Positions 54,471-62,388 of a DNA stretch of 64,000 bases are shown piece after piece (position 1 is the stretch's first letter; each line of letters opens with the position of its first letter). The notes under the pieces are model-generated. The model saw only the letters and a program-made list of their open reading frames with translations, did not search any database and had not been told where the DNA came from. This DNA is from Rhizobium leguminosarum (GTDB lineage: Bacteria; Pseudomonadota; Alphaproteobacteria; Rhizobiales; Rhizobiaceae), in contig NZ_MZMU01000012.1 in NCBI RefSeq assembly GCF_004123835.1, forward strand, positions 1 to 64,000, in the 5' to 3' direction. A program made the translations under genes and the position numbers.

Positions 54471-55523
54471 TCAAGCTTCCTGCTTGCGGCGATGGCGGGT
54501 GAGGCCGGCGACGATATCCTGAGCCGAGATGGTGCCGACGATCGCACCGTTCTCGACGATGCCGATACTGCCCGGCTGGCGGGCAAGGGCATCGAGGATA
54601 TCGATGAGCGGGGTCGCGGCGCGGGCTGTGGCGCTGACGCTCATGCCGGCGGCAGTCTGGCCTAGGCCTGGCTGCATGACATCGGCCGCCGTCAGCATGT
54701 TGATCGGATTGAGGTTCTGCACGAAATCGGCGACATACTGGTCTGCGGGGTTCTTGACGATATCGTGCGGCGTCCCGCACTGGATGATGCGGCCACTTTC
54801 CATGATGGCAATGCGATTGCCGATGCGGAAGGCCTCGTCGAGATCGTGGCTGACGAAGAGGATGGTCTTCTTCAGCCGCCGCTGGAACTCCAGGAGCTCA
54901 TCCTGCAGGCGGGTGCGGATCAATGGGTCGAGCGCCGAAAAAGGTTCGTCCATGAGCAGGATCGGGGCGCCGGTGGCAAAGGCGCGGGCGAGCCCGACAC
55001 GCTGCTGCATGCCGCCGGAAAGCTCGTTGACCTTGCGATCGGCCCATTTTGTCAGGTTGACGAGTTCAAGCTGCTCGCCGACGCGGAGTTTGCGTTCGGC
55101 TTCCGGCATGCCGGCGAGCTCCAGACCGAAGCCGACATTGTCGGCGACGGTGCGCCAGGGCAGGAGGGCGAATTGCTGGAACACCATGGAGACGGTGTGG
55201 GTGCGCAGGTCGCGTAGCGCCTTGGCATTGCATCTATAGGGGTTGACGGGGCCGGTGGCCGCCGAGACCGCGACATCGCCACGCACCACGGGAGCGAGCC
55301 CGTTGACGGCGCGCAGCAGCGTCGATTTGCCGGAGCCGGAAAGACCCATCAGCACCAGGATCTCGCCTTCCTCGATCGTCAGCGAGGCGTTGGCCACACC
55401 GAGTACAAGACCGGTGGCGGCGCCAATCTCGTCGCGCGATTTGCCCTGGTCGACCATGGCAAGCGCGGTTTCCGGTCGATCGCCGAAAACGATGCTGACA
55501 TTGTTAAAGCTTACCGCGGTCAT
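54471..55523 (-). CDS. choV: Choline ABC transporter ATP-binding protein ChoV
   Basis: A 350-residue ATPase of the ProV/ChoV type. Walker A GLSGSGKSTLLRAVNG is near residue 58. The signature LSGGMQQRVGLARA is near 170 and Walker B ILLMDEPFSALDP near 194. A C-terminal CBS-like region (about 280-345, with DILDALARQPGSIGIVENGAI) may sense ionic strength or nucleotides as in OpuA. It overlaps choW by ATGA. With choW and choX it forms the high-affinity choline uptake system known from S. meliloti. Confidence 0.93.
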   Translation of the reverse strand: MTAVSFNNVSIVFGDRPETALAMVDQGKSRDEIGAATGLVLGVANASLTIEEGEILVLMGLSGSGKSTLLRAVNGLAPVVRGDVAVSAATGPVNPYRCNAKALRDLRTHTVSMVFQQFALLPWRTVADNVGFGLELAGMPEAERKLRVGEQLELVNLTKWADRKVNELSGGMQQRVGLARAFATGAPILLMDEPFSALDPLIRTRLQDELLEFQRRLKKTILFVSHDLDEAFRIGNRIAIMESGRIIQCGTPHDIVKNPADQYVADFVQNLNPINMLTAADVMQPGLGQTAAGMSVSATARAATPLIDILDALARQPGSIGIVENGAIVGTISAQDIVAGLTRHRRKQEA

Positions 55524-56365
55524 GCAGCGCCTCCTTCACCCGTGGTGCGGAACATCCGGTCGAGAATGATTGCCAGGATGACGATGCAGAAGCCCGCCTC
55601 GAAGCCCTTGGCGATATTGACGGTGTTCAGCGCACGGACGACGGGCACGCCAAGCCCGGGAGCGCCGACAAGAGCGGCGATGACGACCATCGACAGCGAC
55701 AGCATGATGGTCTGGGTAAGACCCGCCATGATCTGCGGCGTGGCGAAGGGAAGCTCGATCTTGCGCAGCACCTGTAACGGCGTCGCGCCGAAAGCGACGG
55801 CGGCTTCGACGAGGGACGGCGGCGTCGAGATGATGCCGAGGCGCGTCAGCCGGATCGGGGCGGGGATTGCGAAGATGACGGTCGCGATCAGGCCCGGCAC
55901 CATGCCGAGGCCGAACAGGATGAGCGCCGGGATCAGATAGACGAATGTCGGTATGGTCTGCATGAGATCGAGCACCGGGCGCATGGCAGCATAGACCCAA
56001 GGGCGGCGGGCGGCGGCAATGCCGAGCGGAATACCGATCACCATACAGACGAAGGTGGCGGCGAGCACGAGGGCGAGCGTCTCCGTCGTTTCCTTCCAAT
56101 AGTCCTGGTTGACGATCAGCAGCAGCCCGAGACAGGTGAAGATGGCGACCGCGATCGACCGGCGCAGCCAAAAGGCGATGGCGGTGATGGCCGCGATGAC
56201 GATCAGCGGATGAGGCTTCTGCAGCACGAAGAGCAGGCCGTCTATGGCGCTCGACAGCAGGAAGGCGATCTGGTTGAAGAACCATTCGCCGTTTGAGGTC
56301 AGCCAATCCACGAAGGATTTGGCCCAAGGGCCAACGGGAATCTTAAATTCGGTGATCCAATTCAA
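55520..56365 (-). CDS. choW: Choline ABC transporter permease ChoW
   Basis: About 281 residues, ProW-like permease with six to seven membrane segments and the EAA loop SLVEAAVAFGATPLQVLRKIELPFA near residue 195. The frame has no ATG near the expected N-terminus. TTG at 56365 gives (M)NWITEFKIPVGPWAKSF, which matches ChoW starts. A TTG nine codons earlier (56392) is the alternative. The start is therefore inferred. It follows choX after a 72-base gap with a strong hairpin. Confidence 0.9.
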   Translation of the reverse strand: MNWITEFKIPVGPWAKSFVDWLTSNGEWFFNQIAFLLSSAIDGLLFVLQKPHPLIVIAAITAIAFWLRRSIAVAIFTCLGLLLIVNQDYWKETTETLALVLAATFVCMVIGIPLGIAAARRPWVYAAMRPVLDLMQTIPTFVYLIPALILFGLGMVPGLIATVIFAIPAPIRLTRLGIISTPPSLVEAAVAFGATPLQVLRKIELPFATPQIMAGLTQTIMLSLSMVVIAALVGAPGLGVPVVRALNTVNIAKGFEAGFCIVILAIILDRMFRTTGEGGAA

Positions 56366-56406
56366 GGGCGCGCCTATCCAGAAAAACAACAATCGGACAA
56401 AAATGA

Positions 56407-56430
56407 AACGGGGCGGCGAGCCGCCCCGTT
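56407..56430 (-). terminator. Intercistronic hairpin between choX and choW
   Basis: AACGGGGCGGC and GCCGCCCCGTT form an eleven-base perfect stem with a two-base loop. On the minus strand it is followed by TCATTTTTG. It sits 7 bases after choX. It would end most transcripts there and give more binding protein than permease, a common plan in ABC operons. Confidence 0.8.
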
Positions 56431-56437
56431 CGTATCA

Positions 56438-57394
56438 TCAGAGGCCGAGGCCGGTCTTGGCGGCCGCAAGCGCGTCGCCCTTGCCGTCGCGGGTCTTGAC
56501 GCCCGCAAGCCAGGGCTCGAGCGCTGCGGGGTTCGCCTTCAGCCATTCGGAAGCCGCAGCTTCCGGTTCCTTGCCGTCGTTGAGGATCTTGCCCATGATC
56601 TGGTTCTCCATGTCGAGGGAGAACGTCAGGTTCTTCAACATCATGCCGACATTCGGGCATTCGTCGAGATAACCGGCACGGACATTGGTGAAGACCTTAG
56701 CGCCGCCGAAGTCAGGGCCGAAGACGTTGTCGCCGCCTGTGAGGTAGGTCAGCTTGAAGTTGGTGTTCATCGGATGGGGTTCCCAGCCGAGGAAGACAAC
56801 GGGCTTGCCCGCTTTGTCGGCACGGGCGACCTGGGCGAGCATGCCCTGCTCTGAGGACTCGACGACTTCCAGATCCTTGAGGCCGAACTCGTTCTTCTCG
56901 ATCATGTCCATAACGAGGCGGTTGCCATCATTGCCGGGCTCTATGCCGTAGATCTTGCCGTCGAGATCGTCCTTGTGGGCGGCAATGTCCTTGAAGTCCT
57001 TGATGCCGAGCTCGGCGCCTTTAGCATTGGTGGCGAGCGTGTACTTGGCGCCGACGAGGTTGGGGCCGAAGGATTCGACCGACTTATCGTCGATATAGGG
57101 ACGGACGTCCTTTTCCTGCGTCGGCATCCAGTTGCCGAGGAAGATGTCGATGTCCTTGTTCTTCAGCGACGTGTAGGTGACCGGGACCGAGAGAACCTTG
57201 ACGTCGGTCTCATAGCCGATGCTCTTGAGGATCACGGATGCGGTGGCGGTGGTGGCGGTGATATCCGTCCAGCCGACGTCCGCGAAGCGGACGGTGGCGC
57301 AGCTGTCAGGGTCTGCGGCGAAGGCGGCGGTCGCAACGGAGAGGGCGGCGACGGCAGTTGCGGTAACGAGTTTGAACGTGCTTGTTGTTTTCAT
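56438..57394 (-). CDS. choX: Choline-binding periplasmic protein ChoX
   Basis: A 318-residue OpuAC-type binding protein with a signal peptide (residues 1-27, ending AAFAADPDSC). Aromatic residues for quaternary ammonium binding are spread as expected: VGWTDI near 43, LGNWMPTQ near 89 and LGWEPHPMN near 206. It feeds choline, perhaps also acetylcholine or betaine, to ChoWV. ATG 57394 gives the signal peptide. It heads choXWV. Confidence 0.93.
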   Translation of the reverse strand: MKTTSTFKLVTATAVAALSVATAAFAADPDSCATVRFADVGWTDITATTATASVILKSIGYETDVKVLSVPVTYTSLKNKDIDIFLGNWMPTQEKDVRPYIDDKSVESFGPNLVGAKYTLATNAKGAELGIKDFKDIAAHKDDLDGKIYGIEPGNDGNRLVMDMIEKNEFGLKDLEVVESSEQGMLAQVARADKAGKPVVFLGWEPHPMNTNFKLTYLTGGDNVFGPDFGGAKVFTNVRAGYLDECPNVGMMLKNLTFSLDMENQIMGKILNDGKEPEAAASEWLKANPAALEPWLAGVKTRDGKGDALAAAKTGLGL

Positions 57395-57630
57395 TTTAGA
57401 CTCCCAGTCTTTAAGTTCCCAAGCCAACCATCAATAACCGAGTTTGACAAGCGACCTCAGTGCGTTTGCGCCGTATCGACCCATGCGATTGCGACGTCCG
57501 CGGATTTTTTGGCAATGGCTTTTTTTCGAGGCTTTCAGCGGTTTTCGAGCCGGATTCCTGTGATTATCGCTCCCTCGGGGCTTTTCTTTGCCATTCCGAG
57601 CTTTCAAGAAGCCGATCAAGGAGAAATCGG

Positions 57631-58233
57631 ATGGCAAAACTCTATTTCAACTACTCGACGATGAACGCCGGCAAGTCGACGATGCTGCTGCAGGCCTCCT
57701 ATAATTACCAGGAGCGCGGCATGCGCACGGTGCAGCTGATCGCAGCCTTCGACGAGCGCACTGGTCGGGGCGTCATCGGCTCGCGGATCGGGCTGGAGGC
57801 GAGCGCCATTCCTTTCGAGTCGCACGAGGACCTGTTCCGGTTGATCAAGGGACTGAGTGGCGAGGGCGCGCCGATTTCCTGCATCTTTGTCGACGAGGCG
57901 CATTTCATGACGCCTGTCCATGTCTGGCAGCTTGCCCGCGTCGTCGACAGGCTCAACATCCCTGTGATGGTCTACGGGCTGAGAACCGATTTCCAGGGCA
58001 AGCTGTTTCCCGCCTCGCAGGAACTGCTGGCGATCGCCGATGAGATGCGGGAGGTGCGCACGATCTGCCATTGCGGGCGCAAGGCGACGATGGTCGTGCG
58101 GCTCGACGCGGAAGGAAAAGTGTTGCACGAAGGCGCGCAGATCGATGTCGGCGGAAACGAGAAATATGTCTCGCTCTGCCGCAGGCATTGGGACGACGCC
58201 ATGAACGGTGCCTGGATCGCCGAGCCGGTCTGA
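57631..58233 (+). CDS. tdk: Thymidine kinase
   Basis: A 200-residue type II thymidine kinase that phosphorylates thymidine with ATP. The P-loop reads STMNAGKSTMLLQ at residue 9. FVDEAHFM near 87 is the Walker B-like DEAH segment. Zinc-binding Cys and His pairs are in TICHCGRKA near 145 and SLCRRHW near 182. ATG 57631 follows CAAGGAGAAATCGG. The promoter should lie in the 236-base gap shared with choX. Confidence 0.95.
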   Translation: MAKLYFNYSTMNAGKSTMLLQASYNYQERGMRTVQLIAAFDERTGRGVIGSRIGLEASAIPFESHEDLFRLIKGLSGEGAPISCIFVDEAHFMTPVHVWQLARVVDRLNIPVMVYGLRTDFQGKLFPASQELLAIADEMREVRTICHCGRKATMVVRLDAEGKVLHEGAQIDVGGNEKYVSLCRRHWDDAMNGAWIAEPV

Positions 58234-58308
58234 AGCCGGCGACACCGCCTGTTTTCTTTGGCGCCGCAAGCGGCTAGTTTGGGCCAGGAGATTCCTTGGA
58301 GAGGCTTG

Positions 58309-59382
58309 GTGCGCAAACCCCCGTCATTCGACAGCCAGTATGAAGCTGCTGGCAGCCTTGCCGAAAGGATTGCAGGCGAGGGAGCCTATTGTGTGGCTGC
58401 GATCGGCGCCTTCAGCGGCGACGAAACACAGTCGGCCGACGAGGTCTTCCTTGAACAGAATGCCCGCTTCCAGGCCCATATCGCCGATGCTGCGGCGCTC
58501 GACGCTCAACTGGCCGAGCTGGTCTTTTGCCTTGATCGGCTGACGGCCGAGGTTTCAGCCGATCTCGACAGTTTCCGGGGGCTGACGCTGCGCGAGAAGA
58601 TGGCCGGCTGGGTGTCGCGCCAACGGATGTGGCGCATGTATACCGAACGCGTGCGCGAGGCGCCCGTCATCGAGCGGTTGCTTGACCTTTTGACGAAATC
58701 GGACGCGCTCGCGGGGCTGATCGCCGGCCAGCGCGCCGCGCTCACCGAACGGCACAAGGCCGCCGAACTCAGCCTTGTCGATATCGTCGAGCAGCGGCGA
58801 CGGCTGGTCGTTTCCATCGACATCGCTCGCCTCAAGATGAAGGAGCTCAATGCCAAGGCGCTGACGACGCAAGGGCGTATCGGCGTCTATGGCAACAGGG
58901 CGCATTGGGAGCAGATGGAGGCGGAGCGGCGGGCGCTGAAGGCGGAGGCCGAGCGGATTTCCGCCGGCGAGCGCGAGATGCGCGACGACAGCCAGCGGCG
59001 CGAGCGCTTCATCGGCCTGTTCCAGGCCTTTGTCGATTCGCTGAACGGCCGGATCGCCGCCTGCAACGCGCTGCTGCGCAAGCTGCTGATCGACGTGGAA
59101 GAGCGGCTGATCATCTATCAGGCGCAGGTCGATACCGACCGGCCGGGCATGAAGGTGAGGATCAAGCCGGAGCTCTTTCCCGATATCGCGGCACCGATCA
59201 GGTTGTTCGAGAAGGGCATGCTGGTCGCCCAGGATCTGGAGCGGCGCAAGAGCCGCGCCGATCTCGAATTCGCCAGAAGGTTTCCGACCTATGCCGAACC
59301 GCCGCCGGAAACATCTGGAGCGCCTCTGATCGACACGGCGCGCAGGTCTTTTCGTTTCAGCCTGCCTTTCCTGCGCTCCTGA
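58309..59382 (+). CDS. Conserved coiled-coil protein of unknown function
   Basis: About 357 residues, almost wholly helical and charged (for example LVVSIDIARLKMKELNAKA and EQMEAERRALKAEAERI). No signal peptide or membrane segment is seen. I do not recognise the family. It precedes the DUF2333 gene on the same strand by 151 bases, which suggests a joint role at the envelope. I chose GTG 58309 because GGAGAGG stands just before it. A TTG directly before it (58306) and an upstream TTG at 58258 are alternatives. Confidence 0.65.
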   Translation: MRKPPSFDSQYEAAGSLAERIAGEGAYCVAAIGAFSGDETQSADEVFLEQNARFQAHIADAAALDAQLAELVFCLDRLTAEVSADLDSFRGLTLREKMAGWVSRQRMWRMYTERVREAPVIERLLDLLTKSDALAGLIAGQRAALTERHKAAELSLVDIVEQRRRLVVSIDIARLKMKELNAKALTTQGRIGVYGNRAHWEQMEAERRALKAEAERISAGEREMRDDSQRRERFIGLFQAFVDSLNGRIAACNALLRKLLIDVEERLIIYQAQVDTDRPGMKVRIKPELFPDIAAPIRLFEKGMLVAQDLERRKSRADLEFARRFPTYAEPPPETSGAPLIDTARRSFRFSLPFLRS

Positions 59383-59533
59383 CCAGCAAGGGCGCGGGTA
59401 GTATCCCTCTTGCGCAATGCTTTCATTCCGAAAAATCGAAGGGCTCGTGTTGTGCTCTGCCCATCGAGCGCATATGTGGGATGCAGCGGGGCGGCAATGT
59501 CCCGATGTTCGCCTCGCCTGACAGGAGACGACG

Positions 59534-60664
59534 ATGCTTGACCGGATAGCCGGTTTTTTCAGGCTGATCGGCCAGACGATCGGCCGCTGGGCCCGCCTTT
59601 TTTCCGCCTGGGCCTTCTGGCCCTTTCTTGCCGCGCACGGCTGGTATCAGCGCCGGAGCTGGATGATCCGGCTGCCGGTCATCGCTTTCGTGGCGCTGCT
59701 GGTCGTACTCTACGGTTATTTCTTCTTGCAGACGCAGGTCTGGACGAATTTCAACCCCGCCTTCGTCGATCAGTACCGGCTTTCCGAACGCAAGGTTGCC
59801 GCCGGGCAGGAAGTGCCGGCCGCCGAGAGCGCCAATGCGACGGCGCCGAAGACCTGCCAACGCTCGGCGATCGTCGACGTCGCGGCCGATCTGACCGATT
59901 TCAATGTCAACCAGAACGCATGGATCTCCTCCATGCTGCTTTACAAGATGGGCTTCTTCGGCATCGACTGGGATCACACCCCCTTCCTCGACAACAAGGC
60001 CTCTTTCCAGCGCGGCATCAACCAGGCGGTCCGGCGGACTTCGGCGGAGCTTGTCGATACGCTCGGGCGTGTGCGCGGCACCTCGGGCATCAACAACGAC
60101 CTGCAGAGCGCGCGCGGCAATCTGCAGTTCGACGAAAACAGCTGGTATTTCGGCCTGAACCCCTTCGGGCCGAAGACGCCGACGCCCTCCTATTACCGCT
60201 CGGCGATCGGCAGCCTGCGCAAATTCAACACCGATCTCGCCCTCTGCAACGTCGTTTTCGACGGCCGCGCCGACAATCTGATGCAGTTCATCGACCGTAT
60301 TGCCAACGATCTCGGCGGCACCTCCGACATGCTCGCCGAGCGCTCGGAAAACCACAATCGCGGCTGGTTCGATACCCGTGCCGACGACCGGTTCTGGTTC
60401 GCCTACGGTCAGCTCTACGGCTATTATGCCATCCTTGCCGCCGCGCAGGCGGATTTCTCGCAGGTGGTGCAGGAACGCAATCTCGGCGCGATCTGGGGCA
60501 GCACGACGCGGCAGTTCCAGGCCGCACTGCGCATTCAGCCGGCGATCATCTCGAACGGCCGCGAGGATGGCTGGATCATGCCGAGCCATCTCGCCACCAT
60601 GGGCTTCTATATTCTAAGGGTGCGCTCGAACCTCGTCGAGATCCGCTCGGTGCTTGACCGCTAA
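59534..60664 (+). CDS. DUF2333 family membrane protein
   Basis: A 376-residue protein with one transmembrane segment (LPVIAFVALLVVLYGYFFL, residues 49-70) and a large periplasmic domain typical of DUF2333 (ISSMLLYKMGFFGIDWDHTPFLDNKASFQRG in two parts near 135, DDRFWFAYGQLYGYYAILAA near 287). The function is unknown. GACAGGAGACGACG precedes the ATG. With the coiled-coil gene upstream it forms a probable two-gene unit. Confidence 0.88.
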   Translation: MLDRIAGFFRLIGQTIGRWARLFSAWAFWPFLAAHGWYQRRSWMIRLPVIAFVALLVVLYGYFFLQTQVWTNFNPAFVDQYRLSERKVAAGQEVPAAESANATAPKTCQRSAIVDVAADLTDFNVNQNAWISSMLLYKMGFFGIDWDHTPFLDNKASFQRGINQAVRRTSAELVDTLGRVRGTSGINNDLQSARGNLQFDENSWYFGLNPFGPKTPTPSYYRSAIGSLRKFNTDLALCNVVFDGRADNLMQFIDRIANDLGGTSDMLAERSENHNRGWFDTRADDRFWFAYGQLYGYYAILAAAQADFSQVVQERNLGAIWGSTTRQFQAALRIQPAIISNGREDGWIMPSHLATMGFYILRVRSNLVEIRSVLDR

Positions 60665-60675
60665 AACGTCTGGAG

Positions 60676-61137
60676 TCAGCGGGGTATCGTGTTGTCCTCG
60701 AAGCCGACGATGCGCAGTTTCTCGACGAATTCATAGGTGATGCCGACGATGCCGCCGCCGCTTTCATCGTTTCGGAAGCGACCGACGCTGCGCACCAGCT
60801 TGTAGCCGCCAAGCCGGTTGTCGACGCGATAAACGAAATGGAAGCCGACGCCGTGAAGGCTCGCCTCTTCGAAGGTTTGGGCGATCAGGCTGCGGTCCTC
60901 CTCGTGGATGCGCGACATCAGCTCTGCCAGGTTGACAGGGCCGTCGCTGTAGGAGAGTCCGAAGATCGCGTGGACATCCTCGCTTGCAAAGAAATGTCCG
61001 GTCTCGATGTCGATGCGCCAGAAGCCGAAAAGACGATAGGCAGCAAGCATCTGGACGACTTCCGCATCGGTGATGCCGATGTGGGCGCGGGATTGTTCTG
61101 TCTTGTCAATAACGGGCTGTTCGAAGTGAAGAGGCAC
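60676..61137 (-). CDS. Single-PAS-domain protein
   Basis: A 153-residue protein that is essentially one PAS fold (FGFWRIDIETGHFFASEDVHAIFGL, ending with YRVDNRLGGYKLVRSVGRF). It has no kinase, GGDEF or DNA-binding part. It follows the LuxR gene by 46 bases on the same strand. A stand-alone PAS protein may sense a ligand or light and act through a partner, and the LuxR protein is the obvious candidate. The first codons (MPLHFEQPVIDK) are not part of the fold. Confidence 0.8.
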   Translation of the reverse strand: MPLHFEQPVIDKTEQSRAHIGITDAEVVQMLAAYRLFGFWRIDIETGHFFASEDVHAIFGLSYSDGPVNLAELMSRIHEEDRSLIAQTFEEASLHGVGFHFVYRVDNRLGGYKLVRSVGRFRNDESGGGIVGITYEFVEKLRIVGFEDNTIPR

Positions 61138-61183
61138 GATTCCCCCAGATCACGGGACGACGTGCCGACTCTCTTCTGATTCC

Positions 61184-61909
61184 TCAGTTGATCAGCTTCA
61201 ATCGAATGGCCTTAGCTACCAACTGGGTACGGTTGACGCAATCGAGTTTTTTGATCGCGTTCGTCATATAGGCGTTCACCGTATGGTCCGAGAGCGTCAG
61301 GATCTGACCGATTTCGATCGAGGTCTTGCCCTGTGCAGTCCAGCGAACAACTTCTAGTTCTCGGGTCGAGAGCGCGTTATGAGCGCATTCCTCGTTGCGC
61401 TTGACTGCATTGTATGCATCGAGTGCATGGAGAATGATCATTGCCAGCTCGTTTATCTCGCTCTGGCCGAGTGCGGCGCGCTCGCCGCAGAACCAGAAGA
61501 CCAGACGCTGGCCGTCGGCTGCAATGGTCGGCATGGCAACGCCTGCCGGTATGGCATGGCGCAACATCAGGGCACGAAGTTCGGCCGGAAAGGCCTGACC
61601 ATTGGAGGTGTCGTTGAGGTGCCAGACCGGCGGCACGGCAGACGCCCTTAACCTTACGCCGAAAGGGCAGCCGCGCATCATGTGGGCGCGGTCGAACTCC
61701 CTGACATAGGCGGCCGGAAGCGAGCTCTCGATCAGCAGGGGTTTCAAGAGGAGGTCTTCCTGGGAGGGGGCGTGCATCAGCGTCGCATGCGACAATCCGA
61801 AGGCTGCGGAGACCCTGCCAAGCGCCTGTGCAAACAGGTTGCGCGTTCGTGCGGTCGAAAGTTCTACCGAAAGCAATGACTGTCTTTCAGAGGTGGTCAT
61901 GTAAGACAT
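61184..61909 (-). CDS. LuxR-family transcriptional regulator (solo)
   Basis: About 241 residues. The C-terminal LuxR helix-turn-helix (LSTRELEVVRWTAQGKTSIEI, then SDHTVNAYMTNAIKKL) covers residues 170-235. The N-terminal 150 residues have an autoinducer-binding-like layout, but the key Trp/Tyr/Asp residues of true AHL receptors are not clear. No LuxI synthase is nearby, so it is a solo. ATG 61909 or 61900 may be the start. It is followed by the single-PAS gene. Confidence 0.85.
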   Translation of the reverse strand: MSYMTTSERQSLLSVELSTARTRNLFAQALGRVSAAFGLSHATLMHAPSQEDLLLKPLLIESSLPAAYVREFDRAHMMRGCPFGVRLRASAVPPVWHLNDTSNGQAFPAELRALMLRHAIPAGVAMPTIAADGQRLVFWFCGERAALGQSEINELAMIILHALDAYNAVKRNEECAHNALSTRELEVVRWTAQGKTSIEIGQILTLSDHTVNAYMTNAIKKLDCVNRTQLVAKAIRLKLIN

Positions 61910-62388
61910 TTGTACGCCCCCCGCAGCCCCAATGTTACCGCTATCAAATACAGAAAATCTGCGGGATGCTAGCCCCAATTGACCTAACGCAAGCCGATTC
62001 ATTCGAATTGTGAAAAATTAGCCACGGCAATTCGCGCTTCGGTTGAGTTTCGACTTGCGAAAATAGCGTTGCGGTATCTTTGAGTTCTTTCATGGCAGCG
62101 CAGCAATGGTCTTGCGCAGCCGGGCAAGGAGAGAATCACTTGGGAGAGTTTCGGGGGAAAACTCTAGTCTCTCCCGGCATGGGCGCAAAGGCGGTGGACC
62201 GGTCTACCTGCAGCGCTTTGCGCTGGAGCAGTTGAACTGCGTGGACGCGGCCGCAGCGGGTCGCCATGTCGGCCTGATTGCGGTGAGAGAACAGAGATAA
62301 GAAGACGGCAGCAGGCGGCGAAATCCGACTTGCTGGCAGTGAATTCAATTGCTAATCGTATGCTCAGTACAACTGAGGCAATTTAATC
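61910..62388. other. Gene-poor gap between LuxR and the ClpP-like gene
   Basis: A 479-base stretch with the luxR promoter side on the left. A 64-codon open frame at 62106-62300 (plus) has no recognisable domain, and its codon pattern looks non-coding. I see no repeat or RNA gene. GAGGCAATTTAATC at the right end is the probable ribosome binding site of the next gene. Confidence 0.4.

Noticed and set aside
62106..62300. 64-codon frame upstream of the ClpP-like gene
   Set aside because: No ribosome binding site, no hydrophobic or domain pattern, and no conservation evidence available.
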